Shown: positions 24,743 to 33,995 of the stretch, piece after piece | Numbering within the stretch: position 1 is the first letter of the stretch | Layout: every line of letters begins with the position of its first letter | The notes under the pieces: generated by a model | The model's database searches: none | What the model was told of the DNA's origin: nothing | The model's input: the letters and a program-made list of their open reading frames with translations, nothing else | Assembly (NCBI GenBank): GCA_039666455.1 | Contig: JAVSLW010000037.1 | Coordinates: 1 to 48,509 of the forward strand | Source: Methanobacterium sp. | Lineage (GTDB): Archaea > Methanobacteriota > Methanobacteria > Methanobacteriales > Methanobacteriaceae | Direction of reading: 5' to 3' | DNA length: 48,509 bases | Made by a program: the position numbers and the translations under genes

Positions 24743-24776
24743 TTCAATCTCTAATTCACTAAAAAGTTGGGAAAAA

Positions 24777-25877
24777 ATGAGTAAGATTAAAGTTGATGCA
24801 GTAACTGGTGTTAGTATTAAGGGAATGTTTGGTAGAAATAAAGTTTACACTAAAATATCTGAAAAATTATATGATAAAGTCGATTTTAAGGAAGTTCCTT
24901 ATGTTGGATGTAAATTAAATGTATTCAATAGTCATATTTTATATAATCGGTTTTTTTATCCAAAAATAGCTCAAAAATACATCAGAAATGATTCAGATAT
25001 TATTCATATCTTTTCTCAGGAAGATACATATCTTTTAAATTCACTCAAAACAGATTCTCCAAAAATTGCTACTTGTTTAGATACTATAGGTCTAATATTA
25101 GAAGAATATGGATCTATAGAAAAATCATTTAAACGATACTCTATAAATTCCATGAAAAAAGCAGATAGGATAATAACTATTTCAAATCATACGAAATATG
25201 ACTTAATTAAAGAAACAAATATATCTCCTGATAAAGTTGAAACTATATATCTCGGCGTTGATGAACAATTTAGAGAATTACCTCAAAAAGAAGTCGAAAA
25301 TGTAAAAAAAAAGTATAAATTACCTGAAAAATTCATACTTTATGTAGGCTCAGAACAATCAAGAAAAAATCTTCCAGTATTAATTAAAGCATTTAAAAAG
25401 CTTTTAGAAACTTTTAATTTACAGAATATCAAATTAGTAAAAGTGGGTAGACCACAAATAAAAGAATCTCAAAGAAAAAAAATATTTAACTTAATAGATA
25501 AGTTAAACCTACAAAAACATATAATTTTCATAGAGTATGTACCTGAAGAGGATATTGCCTCTATTTATAACGCTGCAGACATATTTGTATTTCCATCATT
25601 TTATGAAGGTTTTGGACTTCCGCCACTGGAGGCAATGGCCTGTGGAACGCCTGTAATAACATCTAATGTCACTTCACTACCTGAAGTTGTTGGTGATGCC
25701 GGAATTATGATAAATCCTCATAATATCGATGGCTTAGCCAATAAAATGTATGAATTATTGACGAATGATGGATTGAAGGATGATTTAAGAAAAAAAGGTT
25801 TGAACAGAGCCAAATTATTCAGCTGGGATAAAACTGCCCATGAAACATTCAAAATTTATGAGGATATTATAAAATAA
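24777..25877 (+). CDS. Glycosyltransferase family 4
   Basis: A 366-residue GT-B enzyme. The N-terminal half contains DSDIIHIFSQEDTYLL and the linker KADRIITISNHTKYDLI. The donor domain starts FILYVGSEQSRKNLPVLI and holds EGFGLPPLEAMACGTPVITS with the EX7E pair (about residues 281-289). It ends in a helical tail shared with the next gene (LTNDGLKDDLRKKGL). It is a close paralogue of the 378-residue enzyme that follows it, sharing a 52-base identical DNA block in the donor site. It probably adds a mannose- or glucose-type residue in the same glycan; this is inference from the family. Confidence 0.9.
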   Translation: MSKIKVDAVTGVSIKGMFGRNKVYTKISEKLYDKVDFKEVPYVGCKLNVFNSHILYNRFFYPKIAQKYIRNDSDIIHIFSQEDTYLLNSLKTDSPKIATCLDTIGLILEEYGSIEKSFKRYSINSMKKADRIITISNHTKYDLIKETNISPDKVETIYLGVDEQFRELPQKEVENVKKKYKLPEKFILYVGSEQSRKNLPVLIKAFKKLLETFNLQNIKLVKVGRPQIKESQRKKIFNLIDKLNLQKHIIFIEYVPEEDIASIYNAADIFVFPSFYEGFGLPPLEAMACGTPVITSNVTSLPEVVGDAGIMINPHNIDGLANKMYELLTNDGLKDDLRKKGLNRAKLFSWDKTAHETFKIYEDIIK

Positions 25878-25932
25878 TTTTGTATATTAAAATCAATCAA
25901 TTTAGTTTTAATTAGTTAAATAAGGTGTAATA

Positions 25933-27069
25933 TTGATAAATTATAAAGAAAAAGCAAATATAGGATTTCTTTCTTGGATAATTGATAGGAAAAGGACTGG
26001 TGTGGATAATTACCTTTATAATTTAATCGAAAACATGATAAAGATGGGAAAATCAGATGAGTTATCTCTAATTCATTATAAAAAAACTGATGATCCTGTA
26101 TATTCCCAAACAAATGATGTTCTAATTCCAAAAATCCCATTTAAACTTACTAATGCTATTGGATTACCTTATGCAATAAAAAAAGCCAAAATTGATGTGT
26201 TACACGTTCCTGCACATTGGCACAGCCAAATTTCGCCATTTTTCTTTAATAATGCTAAAAAAGTTTTAACAGTTCATGATTTAATTCCATTATTATTCCC
26301 AGAAACCTATTCAAAAGATACAGTTTTATTATGGAATTCATCATTAAAACTAATAAAAAATAGGGCAGATATTATAATAGCTGTTTCACAAAGTACTAAG
26401 AATGATTGTATTAAATATTTGAATGTACCTGAAGAAAAAATAAAAGTAATTCTTGAAGCAGCTGATCCAAAATATAAACCATTAAATGATAAAGATGAAA
26501 TAAAAAATGAATTAAAAGCAAATTATGGAATTAATTATCCATTTATACTCTTTGTTGGAAGAATTGAAGCACGGAAGAACGTTCCTACCATTATTAAAGC
26601 TCTTTATAAACTAAAAAAGAAGGGCATGTCACATAAACTTGTGATTATCGGTGGAAAAGGATGGAAATATAAGGAAGTAATTGAGACTATTGCAAATTTA
26701 GAACTTCAAAAAGACGTAATTTTTACAGATTACGTTCCAGATGAAGATCTTGTGAAATTTTACAATGTAGCAGATTTACTGGCTTATCCATCTCTTTATG
26801 AAGGTTTTGGACTTCCGCCACTGGAGGCAATGGCCTGTGGAACGCCAGTAGTAACATCTAACACATCATCTTTGCCCGAAGTCGTAGGAAGTGCAGGGAT
26901 CATGGTGAATCCAAATGAACCAAGTGATTTAGTGGATGCAATATATGAAGTACTGACAAATGATGGATTGAAGGATGATTTAAGAAAAAAAGGCCTGGAC
27001 AGGGCTAAACTGTTTAGCTGGAGGAAAGCTGCGCATGAAACATGGAAAGTTTATGAAGAAATAGTTTAA
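25933..27069 (+). CDS. Glycosyltransferase family 4
   Basis: A 378-residue GT-B enzyme. Motifs: GFLSWIIDRKRTGVDNYLYN at the acceptor side, DVLHVPAHWHSQISP and LTVHDLIPLLFPE, then FILFVGRIEARKNVPTII and the EX7E site in EGFGLPPLEAMACGTPVVTS. Proteins of this type with RTGV-NY and VHDL-P resemble mannosyltransferases of the WbaZ/MtfB sort, but the sugar is not proven. It starts at TTG 25933, 5 bases after AAGGTG, with no competing ATG. It is 55 bases behind its paralogue and its donor-site DNA is partly identical to it. Confidence 0.9.
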   Translation: MINYKEKANIGFLSWIIDRKRTGVDNYLYNLIENMIKMGKSDELSLIHYKKTDDPVYSQTNDVLIPKIPFKLTNAIGLPYAIKKAKIDVLHVPAHWHSQISPFFFNNAKKVLTVHDLIPLLFPETYSKDTVLLWNSSLKLIKNRADIIIAVSQSTKNDCIKYLNVPEEKIKVILEAADPKYKPLNDKDEIKNELKANYGINYPFILFVGRIEARKNVPTIIKALYKLKKKGMSHKLVIIGGKGWKYKEVIETIANLELQKDVIFTDYVPDEDLVKFYNVADLLAYPSLYEGFGLPPLEAMACGTPVVTSNTSSLPEVVGSAGIMVNPNEPSDLVDAIYEVLTNDGLKDDLRKKGLDRAKLFSWRKAAHETWKVYEEIV

Positions 27070-27202
27070 TCAAATCAATCATTCAAATTAACTTAATTAA
27101 CAAATATTAGTAAATAATCGAATTAATAATTTAAATAATCAATATCAAAGGAAATACTTTAATCACTATATATAATCATTTAAACAGATATGGAGAGTAT
27201 CA

Positions 27203-28417
27203 ATGAAATCACTTAAAATTGCAGTTTTTCACAATTTACCGTCCGGAGGAGCAAAAAGAGCATTATATGGGCTTCTCAGCTATTTAAATAGATCAGGGCA
27301 CATCATTGACATCTTTGTTCCATCAACTGCCAACGAAAATTTTCTACCACTTCAAGAAGTCACTCGAAAAGTTGAAATATTCCCTGTAAAGAAGAGTTTT
27401 TGGAGATCTATGATATATTCTAAATTAGAATATGTTCCAGCTATAATAAAACCTATTTCCTTTAGAGATCTTGAAAAAACTGAAAAGGAAATAGCTAATT
27501 ATATTAATGCTAAGGATTATGATGTTGTACTTAGTGAACAAGATCAGTATACCATGTCCCCGTTTTTTCTAAAGTATATAAAAAAACCAGTTGTTTATTA
27601 TTGTCAGCAGCCTCAAAGAAATGAAGAAATTTTAGAAAAAATCTCCAAAGATAAAAGAAATAGTAAACTCGAACCAATAATAAAAATAGGCGTTAATTAC
27701 ATTGAAAGTAAAGAATCAAAAATTGATAAACAAAATTCTTCTTTTGCAAAATATACGCTATCAAATTCTTATTTTTCAAGAGAGTCTATTTTAAGAACTT
27801 ATGGTTTAAATTCATTTGTTTCATATTTGGGAATAGATATAGAATTATTCAAGCCACTTGGGATTGCAAAGGAAGATTTTGTATTATCTGTGGGGACAAT
27901 TATACCATCAAAAGGTTATGACTTCATTTTAAGATCATTAGGTAAAATTAATTATAAATCACGCCCTAAACTTGTTATAGTATCAAATTTTGGCGATGCT
28001 AAGTGGAAATCCTACATTGAAAAAGTCGCATCAGAATATAGCGTCGAACTTGAAATACTGGATTTAATAGATGATGATGAACTCGTAATTCTCTATAATA
28101 AAGCTAAATTAATTCTCTATGCTCCATATCTTGAGCCTTTTGGTCTTGTACCATTAGAAGCAATGGGATGTGGCACTCCTGTTGTTGGAGTTAAAGAGGG
28201 AGGTGTTAGAGAAACTGTAATTCACAATAAGACAGGCTTACTTACAGAAAGAGACGAAGATTTATTTGCAAATGCCGTTAGTGAACTCCTTTTAAATGAT
28301 GAAAAAAGAGAAGAATTAGGTCAAAATGCCATAGAAATTGTTAAAAATTTCTGGACAATAGAACATGCTGGAGAAAGACTGTTATGGCATTTAAAACGTG
28401 GAATGAATTTGGAATAA
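27203..28417 (+). CDS. Glycosyltransferase family 4
   Basis: A 404-residue GT-B enzyme that is distinct from the preceding pair. It begins KIAVFHNLPSGGAKRALYGL, with the Gly loop of the acceptor domain. The donor domain starts VLSVGTIIPSKGYDFILRSL and contains EPFGLVPLEAMGCGTPVVG with the EX7E pair. The region between residues 130 and 180 is highly charged. GGAG 8 bases before ATG 27203 serves translation. A 133-base AT-rich gap separates it from the previous gene, so it may have its own promoter. Acceptor and donor are unknown. Confidence 0.9.
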   Translation: MKSLKIAVFHNLPSGGAKRALYGLLSYLNRSGHIIDIFVPSTANENFLPLQEVTRKVEIFPVKKSFWRSMIYSKLEYVPAIIKPISFRDLEKTEKEIANYINAKDYDVVLSEQDQYTMSPFFLKYIKKPVVYYCQQPQRNEEILEKISKDKRNSKLEPIIKIGVNYIESKESKIDKQNSSFAKYTLSNSYFSRESILRTYGLNSFVSYLGIDIELFKPLGIAKEDFVLSVGTIIPSKGYDFILRSLGKINYKSRPKLVIVSNFGDAKWKSYIEKVASEYSVELEILDLIDDDELVILYNKAKLILYAPYLEPFGLVPLEAMGCGTPVVGVKEGGVRETVIHNKTGLLTERDEDLFANAVSELLLNDEKREELGQNAIEIVKNFWTIEHAGERLLWHLKRGMNLE

Positions 28418-28451
28418 CTAAGTGAATATTGAGTATTAGAGGATGTAAAAA

Positions 28452-29444
28452 ATGAATAATATGAATCCCAGTATTTCTATTATAATTTTGAACTGGAATG
28501 GTTGGGAAGATACAATAGAATGTTTAGAATCACTTTACCAAATAAATTATCCAACTTATAATATTATTGTTGTGGATAATGGATCTTCTGATGAATCAAT
28601 TAATAAGATAAAAGAGTATTGTGAGGGCAAAATAGTTCCTAACTCTTTATTCTTTAAGTATAATCCTAAAAATAAACCAATTAAATTATTTGAATATTCA
28701 AAAAATGAATCAGAATCAATAAAAAACAAAGAGATAACCAGATTATCTTCCAGTGAAAAGCTTGTGCTCATAAAAAATGATATGAATTATGGTTTTGCAG
28801 AAGGAAATAATATAGGAATGAAATATGCATTGGAGGCTTTAAATCCAGATTACATCTTACTTTTAAATAATGATACTGTCGTTAATAAAGATTTCTTAGG
28901 GCAATTAGTAGAATTAGCTGAAACAAACGAAAAAATTGGTATTGTAGGGCCAAAAATTTACTATTATGACTTTGAGGGTAGAAATGATGTTGTAGCAAAT
29001 CTTGGAGGTAAAGTAAATTTAAATAAATATCCGGGATATTATGATTTAACAGAGATAAGTAATGTAGAGGATTATAATGATATAATAGAATGTGATTGGG
29101 TTTCAGGAGCAGCTATGATGATGAAATCCAGACAAATCCCTATAAAGTTTTTAAATAATGAATTATTTTTTGGAAATGAAGATGTAGATCTTTGTATAAA
29201 GCTTAAAGAACAAGGATATAGAGTAGTTAGCGTTTTAAACTCTAATATCTGGCATAAAGAAGGAATATCAAGAAAAAAGAGAAGTTCAGCATTAATTAAG
29301 AAAGTTCTTTTGGAAATTGATACTAACTTAAAATTCCTTAAATTTCACAAAAAACACTATTATTCATTTCTACCTATTTATATAATACAAATAATTAAGT
29401 TATATTCTGTTATAATCATTAAAAGATTTTTTAAATCTAAATAA
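28452..29444 (+). CDS. Glycosyltransferase family 2 (rhamnosyltransferase-like)
   Basis: A 330-residue paralogue of the enzyme at 23702-24742. It shares SIIILNWNGWEDTIECLESL, the VVDNGSSDES motif, the variable acidic linker and DYILLLNNDTVV. The acceptor motif is FGNEDVDLCIKLKEQGYRV, and the protein ends in a hydrophobic stretch (about 305-325). A block of 92 bases (28785-28876) differs from the paralogue at two positions only, while flanking parts are more divergent, suggesting conversion. GAGGATG precedes ATG 28452. It is the last gene of the plus-strand run and converges with a GT4 gene 13 bases on. Confidence 0.9.
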   Translation: MNNMNPSISIIILNWNGWEDTIECLESLYQINYPTYNIIVVDNGSSDESINKIKEYCEGKIVPNSLFFKYNPKNKPIKLFEYSKNESESIKNKEITRLSSSEKLVLIKNDMNYGFAEGNNIGMKYALEALNPDYILLLNNDTVVNKDFLGQLVELAETNEKIGIVGPKIYYYDFEGRNDVVANLGGKVNLNKYPGYYDLTEISNVEDYNDIIECDWVSGAAMMMKSRQIPIKFLNNELFFGNEDVDLCIKLKEQGYRVVSVLNSNIWHKEGISRKKRSSALIKKVLLEIDTNLKFLKFHKKHYYSFLPIYIIQIIKLYSVIIIKRFFKSK

Positions 29445-29457
29445 GTATTTTAAAAGA

Positions 29458-30618
29458 TTAATTTTGTCTATTAACATAATTAACAGCCGCATTAAATCCT
29501 TCAATCATATTTTCATACCTGAATCTTTTCTCAATTAACTTTTTAGCATTTGCACCCATCTTTTTTTCCAGTTCCGGATCATTTAAAACTTTATAAATAG
29601 CACTGCAAAGTGAATCAGCGTTTTTTTCAGGCACCACATATCCATTCTTACCATTTTCAATCATGAAGGTTGTTCCAACAGCATCACTTGTAATAACAGG
29701 TTTTCCAAAGTACATTGCTTCATTTACAACTAATGGACAGGCATCTGCATAATAAGTGGTTATAGATGGGAGCACAAAAACATTGCTTAATAAATAATAG
29801 CTTCCAAGAAGATCATTATCAATATTTCCAGTAAAAATAACATTGCTCAGTTTAAGTTCTCCAGCAAGTGATTCTAATTTTGCTTTTTCTGGACCATCAC
29901 CGACAATGAGTAAAACCGCACCTTCCATCTTTTTAGAGAGCTTGGCAAAGGCTTTTATTAGATAATCAACGCCTTTAAGATCTATTAAACGTCCCACATA
30001 TAAAATTACTTTTTTACCGCTTAAATCAAGTTCTTCTTTAATTTTTTCCTTATTTTCCAGATCATCTGAACCTGATTCAATGTTACTTACATTGGGCATT
30101 ATAAAAATTTTATTTTCATCTACTCCAAGTTTTGTGAAAAATTCTCTGTGTTTAAAGCCAGGTACAAGTATAGCATCCACATTTCTACTGATAAAACCTG
30201 CAAAACCCTTTACAAAAGATCTTTTAAGGGATTTAACATTCCAATCCCAGTCTTCTCTCCATAAAATAAAAGACTTCCGCCTTAATTTTACAATAACAAA
30301 ATAAAAAAGCGTTTCTATTAGGTCTGTGGGAGTGTCCCAGCTCCCCCCGACAAACACGTCGTAATCGCCTAATGTTTCTCTTATCGCACCAAATGCTATT
30401 CCAAAATAATTTTTTGAAACTTCATAATTTACTCCTTCAAGTCCCTCGACTGATAAATCTGTGTCATAAGTCTTATTATACCCTTTAACATTGGTGAAAA
30501 GAAATTTAACATCATACAACTCGCTTAATTTCTTGAAAAATGGTTTTCTGTACCACATTGCAGTATGATGTGCAAAGAGAATTCGTGGTTTTTTGAGATT
30601 ACCACTGTCTAAAACCAT
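29458..30618 (-). CDS. Glycosyltransferase family 4 (atypical EX7E)
   Basis: A 386-residue GT-B protein. RILFAHHTAMWYRKPFFKKL starts the acceptor domain; VFVGGSWDTPTDLI and WREDWDWN follow. The donor domain contains VILYVGRLIDLKGVDYLIKA and DACPLVVNEAMYFGKPV. At the usual EX7E site the first Glu appears to be Asp (DACPLVVNE), an uncommon substitution that should keep the charge. The start at 30618 overlaps the end of the upstream DUF2206 gene by 10 bases, so the two are translationally coupled and probably act on the same glycan. An acceptor different from the main GT4 set is suggested by the unusual N-terminal half. Confidence 0.88.
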   Translation of the reverse strand: MVLDSGNLKKPRILFAHHTAMWYRKPFFKKLSELYDVKFLFTNVKGYNKTYDTDLSVEGLEGVNYEVSKNYFGIAFGAIRETLGDYDVFVGGSWDTPTDLIETLFYFVIVKLRRKSFILWREDWDWNVKSLKRSFVKGFAGFISRNVDAILVPGFKHREFFTKLGVDENKIFIMPNVSNIESGSDDLENKEKIKEELDLSGKKVILYVGRLIDLKGVDYLIKAFAKLSKKMEGAVLLIVGDGPEKAKLESLAGELKLSNVIFTGNIDNDLLGSYYLLSNVFVLPSITTYYADACPLVVNEAMYFGKPVITSDAVGTTFMIENGKNGYVVPEKNADSLCSAIYKVLNDPELEKKMGANAKKLIEKRFRYENMIEGFNAAVNYVNRQN

Positions 30619-32735
30619 ATCTGGCTTCCTCCACTGTCATAAATCCTTTCTTTTCTTATAAAAAGGTGCTTATAGTTGTTTAAATCCAAGATTAAAATAT
30701 CATCGTAAATTTGATAAATCTGTTTTTTATCAATGTTTACCTTTCCCAAATAGATATATCCCGAACTAACTGTTTTATTGTAAATAAAAAATGACGAATT
30801 TGCATTTTTAGGTCTAAAATCAGCAATATTAAATCTAGAACCTATTCTTTCATCTGAATAAATACTTAAATTATTTATTCTATTCTCCTTTAGCCAGTAT
30901 ACTCCAGCCAGCTCACTTTGATAAATAAATGTCTCCCCTCTTATTATTCCGTCTTTATCATAGGTTGCAGAATATGGCATTCCATAAAAATGATATTGGA
31001 GATAGGTGGTACATGAAAATAAGAATATTAGTAGAATAAGAATAATTGCAACACTCCATTTAGGCTTTTTGATTAATTTAGCAATTGCAATTGCACCTAT
31101 TATAAAAACCGGGGCTAAAAATATGATGAGCTGGAAAAATAGCCTGGCAACATCATATGCAACCGAAATATAAGGTAAAACAACAAATGAAACCATTAAA
31201 GCAATGGATAATACTACTCCCACTAAAAATTCAGCACCGAATTTAGTCAGATAATGCTTAAAGTGTCTGCCAATAGCTAAAAGACCAATTAATATTGTTG
31301 CAAAAGTTAAATTATGAGCTATAACACTTATGGTGTTTGGAACTGACTTAAGCTTAATTCCAAGTATCCCCAAAACATAATCTCCTCTTGAATCTGCAAA
31401 AGCTGATGCTGGTGTTGAGGCATCACCTAAACCAGCTGCTGTGGCTGCAACAGTAGTTTGAACTACCTGAGTACCTGAAGCAAACTGAACTTTTGCAAAT
31501 AAAATGTACCATAAACCAATAAATGCCAGTGAAATCAAAATCAGGTCAAAATTTGTAAAAACGATTTTTCTCTTCCTTATCAAACTGGTTAAGAATGGAA
31601 CAAGCAGAATGGTTGCCATGATGATAAAAGCTACGTATGCAGTTGTGTAGTGAGATACAACAAGTGAAAATAAAAATATTAAAAACATGACCTTCTGGAA
31701 TTGTTTGTTAATATCAGTACTGAAAATAACCATTAATGCTAAAAAGAAGAAGAGAACTGCAACTTCCTGCCTTATAGCTCCTAATAAATTCATGAAAAAG
31801 AGCTGGAATACAAAAAGTAAGGATGCAAAAAAAGCATATTGTTCATCCAAATAATTTTTAGCCACAATATAAATTATTAATGGAATAAATGAACCTATTA
31901 CTGCAAAATATATTTTAAAAACATATTCTGCATTTAAGGAGGATAATACAGTATATATAGCAGGGAGTATTGTAATGCTTAAGCAGGCATTATAGGGATT
32001 AAAGTAATCCATAATATTCCAGTGGAAATTTGCAAGTGTTAATTTTAAGCAGTAAAGTTCGTTGTGGACATCTCTACCAATAATATGCTGTGAAGTCAGT
32101 CCGTATATTAAAAGTAAACCCAGACCTATTGTCCATAAAGAAAAGGGATATGTAGCAGGATGCACCTTTTCTTTGAATAATGCCAGCACGATGATATAAA
32201 CTGGAATTAACATTAACATCGAAAGTAAAATAATGTTATTTTCTGAAGTATTCATTAGGTAAGTGCCTAATATGGCCATAAATGGGAATATAGCAGGAAA
32301 TATTAAGATTGAAGTTAATTTACCATTTAAATTAGCATTAAAATTTAAGAAATCTTTAAGATAGAAGTTTTCTTTATTTCTCCAGTAAGCAATAACTGCC
32401 ATAATTATCAAAAGTATGTTGAATAAAATTAACAGCGGAGCAAGAGATAGTGGTTTTAATAGAAGAGGATAAAGACTATTTAAAAGCAGCCCTGTAAAAG
32501 TTATAAATGAAATACTCAGCCCAATTAGAAGCACCACTTTTTTAAGAAAATTAAGCTTATTTAATTTGAAAATATGTAAAATCAATATTCCTGGAACAGT
32601 TGTAAAGTAGATAAAAACTGAGAGTTCTCGAAATACAGGGATATCAAGTAATACGATAATATCTGTTATAAAAAGCAGCACAATTAAAAATGAAATCCAC
32701 TTCTTCATTCCCCAATTCATTATTTCACTGAACAT
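30609..32735 (-). CDS. DUF2206 multispanning membrane protein (paralogue)
   Basis: A 708-residue DUF2206 protein with about 15-17 membrane helices and a C-terminal soluble domain from about residue 585 (LAGVYWLKENRINNLSIYSD). Similarities with the 767-residue protein at 11399-13702 include the N-terminal FIYFTTVPGILILHIFKLNK, the loop IIGRDVHNELYCLKL, and the LVVSHYTTAYV helix. It has the layout of a GT-C glycosyltransferase; the Asp-His-Asn-Glu loop is the likely active site, by inference. It is translationally coupled to the GT4 gene that follows and lies 76 bases downstream of another GT4 gene. It could transfer or extend the glycan on the outer face. Confidence 0.85.
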   Translation of the reverse strand: MFSEIMNWGMKKWISFLIVLLFITDIIVLLDIPVFRELSVFIYFTTVPGILILHIFKLNKLNFLKKVVLLIGLSISFITFTGLLLNSLYPLLLKPLSLAPLLILFNILLIIMAVIAYWRNKENFYLKDFLNFNANLNGKLTSILIFPAIFPFMAILGTYLMNTSENNIILLSMLMLIPVYIIVLALFKEKVHPATYPFSLWTIGLGLLLIYGLTSQHIIGRDVHNELYCLKLTLANFHWNIMDYFNPYNACLSITILPAIYTVLSSLNAEYVFKIYFAVIGSFIPLIIYIVAKNYLDEQYAFFASLLFVFQLFFMNLLGAIRQEVAVLFFFLALMVIFSTDINKQFQKVMFLIFLFSLVVSHYTTAYVAFIIMATILLVPFLTSLIRKRKIVFTNFDLILISLAFIGLWYILFAKVQFASGTQVVQTTVAATAAGLGDASTPASAFADSRGDYVLGILGIKLKSVPNTISVIAHNLTFATILIGLLAIGRHFKHYLTKFGAEFLVGVVLSIALMVSFVVLPYISVAYDVARLFFQLIIFLAPVFIIGAIAIAKLIKKPKWSVAIILILLIFLFSCTTYLQYHFYGMPYSATYDKDGIIRGETFIYQSELAGVYWLKENRINNLSIYSDERIGSRFNIADFRPKNANSSFFIYNKTVSSGYIYLGKVNIDKKQIYQIYDDILILDLNNYKHLFIRKERIYDSGGSQIWF

Positions 32736-32811
32736 TAACTGTCCCCTCTCTGCTTATAATTGCCTGAAATTTTCAATGATCTAACTGATTTTCAATTCGT
32801 AAATAATATTA

Positions 32812-33933
32812 TTACAGTAATTCTTTATAAACCTTTTCTGTCATTTTAGCAATTCCTGACCATGTATATTTGTCTTCTACAAGTTTTCTTCCTCTTAATC
32901 CCATGCTTGCAGCATTTTCATCATTTAACACTTTGATAATTGCGCCTGCAAGTTCATCAACATCCATCGGTGGAACAATTATTCCAGATTTACTTTTTTT
33001 CACATCAGACGCTACTCCAACAATTTCTGTACTTATAACTGGTGTTTCGCATGCCAGAGCCTCAAGAGCAACAATACCAAAACCTTCCTGCTTTGAAGAG
33101 ATTGAAGGCAGCACAAAAACACTTGATCTACTATAATATTCAGCAATTTTTTCATCTGGAATGAATCCATGGAATTCAACGTTTTCATTTAAACCCATAT
33201 CATTAGCCATATTGCTGTAATAATCCAAAAGCACTCCTTTTCCACCAATTATCAACTTTACATCAGGAATTACTTTTTTTACCTGTTTTAGTGCTTTTAA
33301 AAGATAATCCAGACCTTTATATTTATGAAATTCATCTAAAAGGCTCAGGAAAAATATTGTATTTTTATTTTTATCCACATCAACTGGTTTAAATTTTTCC
33401 ACATCAACTCCATTTGGGATAACATCTATTTTATCTTTATGTTTTTCAAGATATGGTGATGACTGTAGATAGTTTAGTTGTGTAATTATTATCCTATCTG
33501 CATTATTTAAAAGCGATTTTAAAGCTGTAGAGTTGTAAAAACTTGCTATATGACTTGCAATGCCATCACCAATAATATCATTGTGATAAGTAATTACTAA
33601 TGGCTTTTTTTTTAATTTTGAAACTATATTGCTCCAATCAGCACTCCACGGGGTTGGAATATGGGTGTGGATAATATCAAATTCCTCCTTTAAAAGTGTT
33701 AAGGGCATTCCCGGAGTTATGTTGGTATTAGCAATTTTACCAAAATAAAAGAGTCTTTTTACTTTAATACCATCAATTATTTCCTCTTTTTTTGTATATG
33801 GCTCATTAGCACAAATAACAGTGACTTGATGTCCCAATTTAACCATTTCCCTGGCAGAATAATAAACATAATTTTCTACACCGCCAATAAAAGGATAAAA
33901 TCTAACAGGTGTTTGAACAATCTTCATTTTCAC
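32812..33933 (-). CDS. Glycosyltransferase family 4
   Basis: A 373-residue GT-B enzyme. It begins KIVQTPVRFYPFIGGVENYV, with the typical GGVE acceptor loop, and has FDIIHTHIPTPWSADW and LVITYHNDIIG. The donor half holds TIFFLSLLDEFHKYKGLDYL, the nucleotide-binding IIGGKG and the EX7E site in EGFGIVALEALACETPVIS. This set of motifs is that of PimB/WcaL-like mannosyl- or glucosyltransferases. The ORF starts at ATG 33933 (MKMKIVQ), with ATG 33927 as the alternative. It lies 62 bases downstream of the next GT4 gene on the same strand, so 36271 to 29458 reads as one block. Confidence 0.9.
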   Translation of the reverse strand: MKMKIVQTPVRFYPFIGGVENYVYYSAREMVKLGHQVTVICANEPYTKKEEIIDGIKVKRLFYFGKIANTNITPGMPLTLLKEEFDIIHTHIPTPWSADWSNIVSKLKKKPLVITYHNDIIGDGIASHIASFYNSTALKSLLNNADRIIITQLNYLQSSPYLEKHKDKIDVIPNGVDVEKFKPVDVDKNKNTIFFLSLLDEFHKYKGLDYLLKALKQVKKVIPDVKLIIGGKGVLLDYYSNMANDMGLNENVEFHGFIPDEKIAEYYSRSSVFVLPSISSKQEGFGIVALEALACETPVISTEIVGVASDVKKSKSGIIVPPMDVDELAGAIIKVLNDENAASMGLRGRKLVEDKYTWSGIAKMTEKVYKELL

Positions 33934-33995
33934 TCACTTTTGGTAAATATGTTTAAAATTAATAATTAATTGTTATGAAAGTTTTTATGGGAAAA

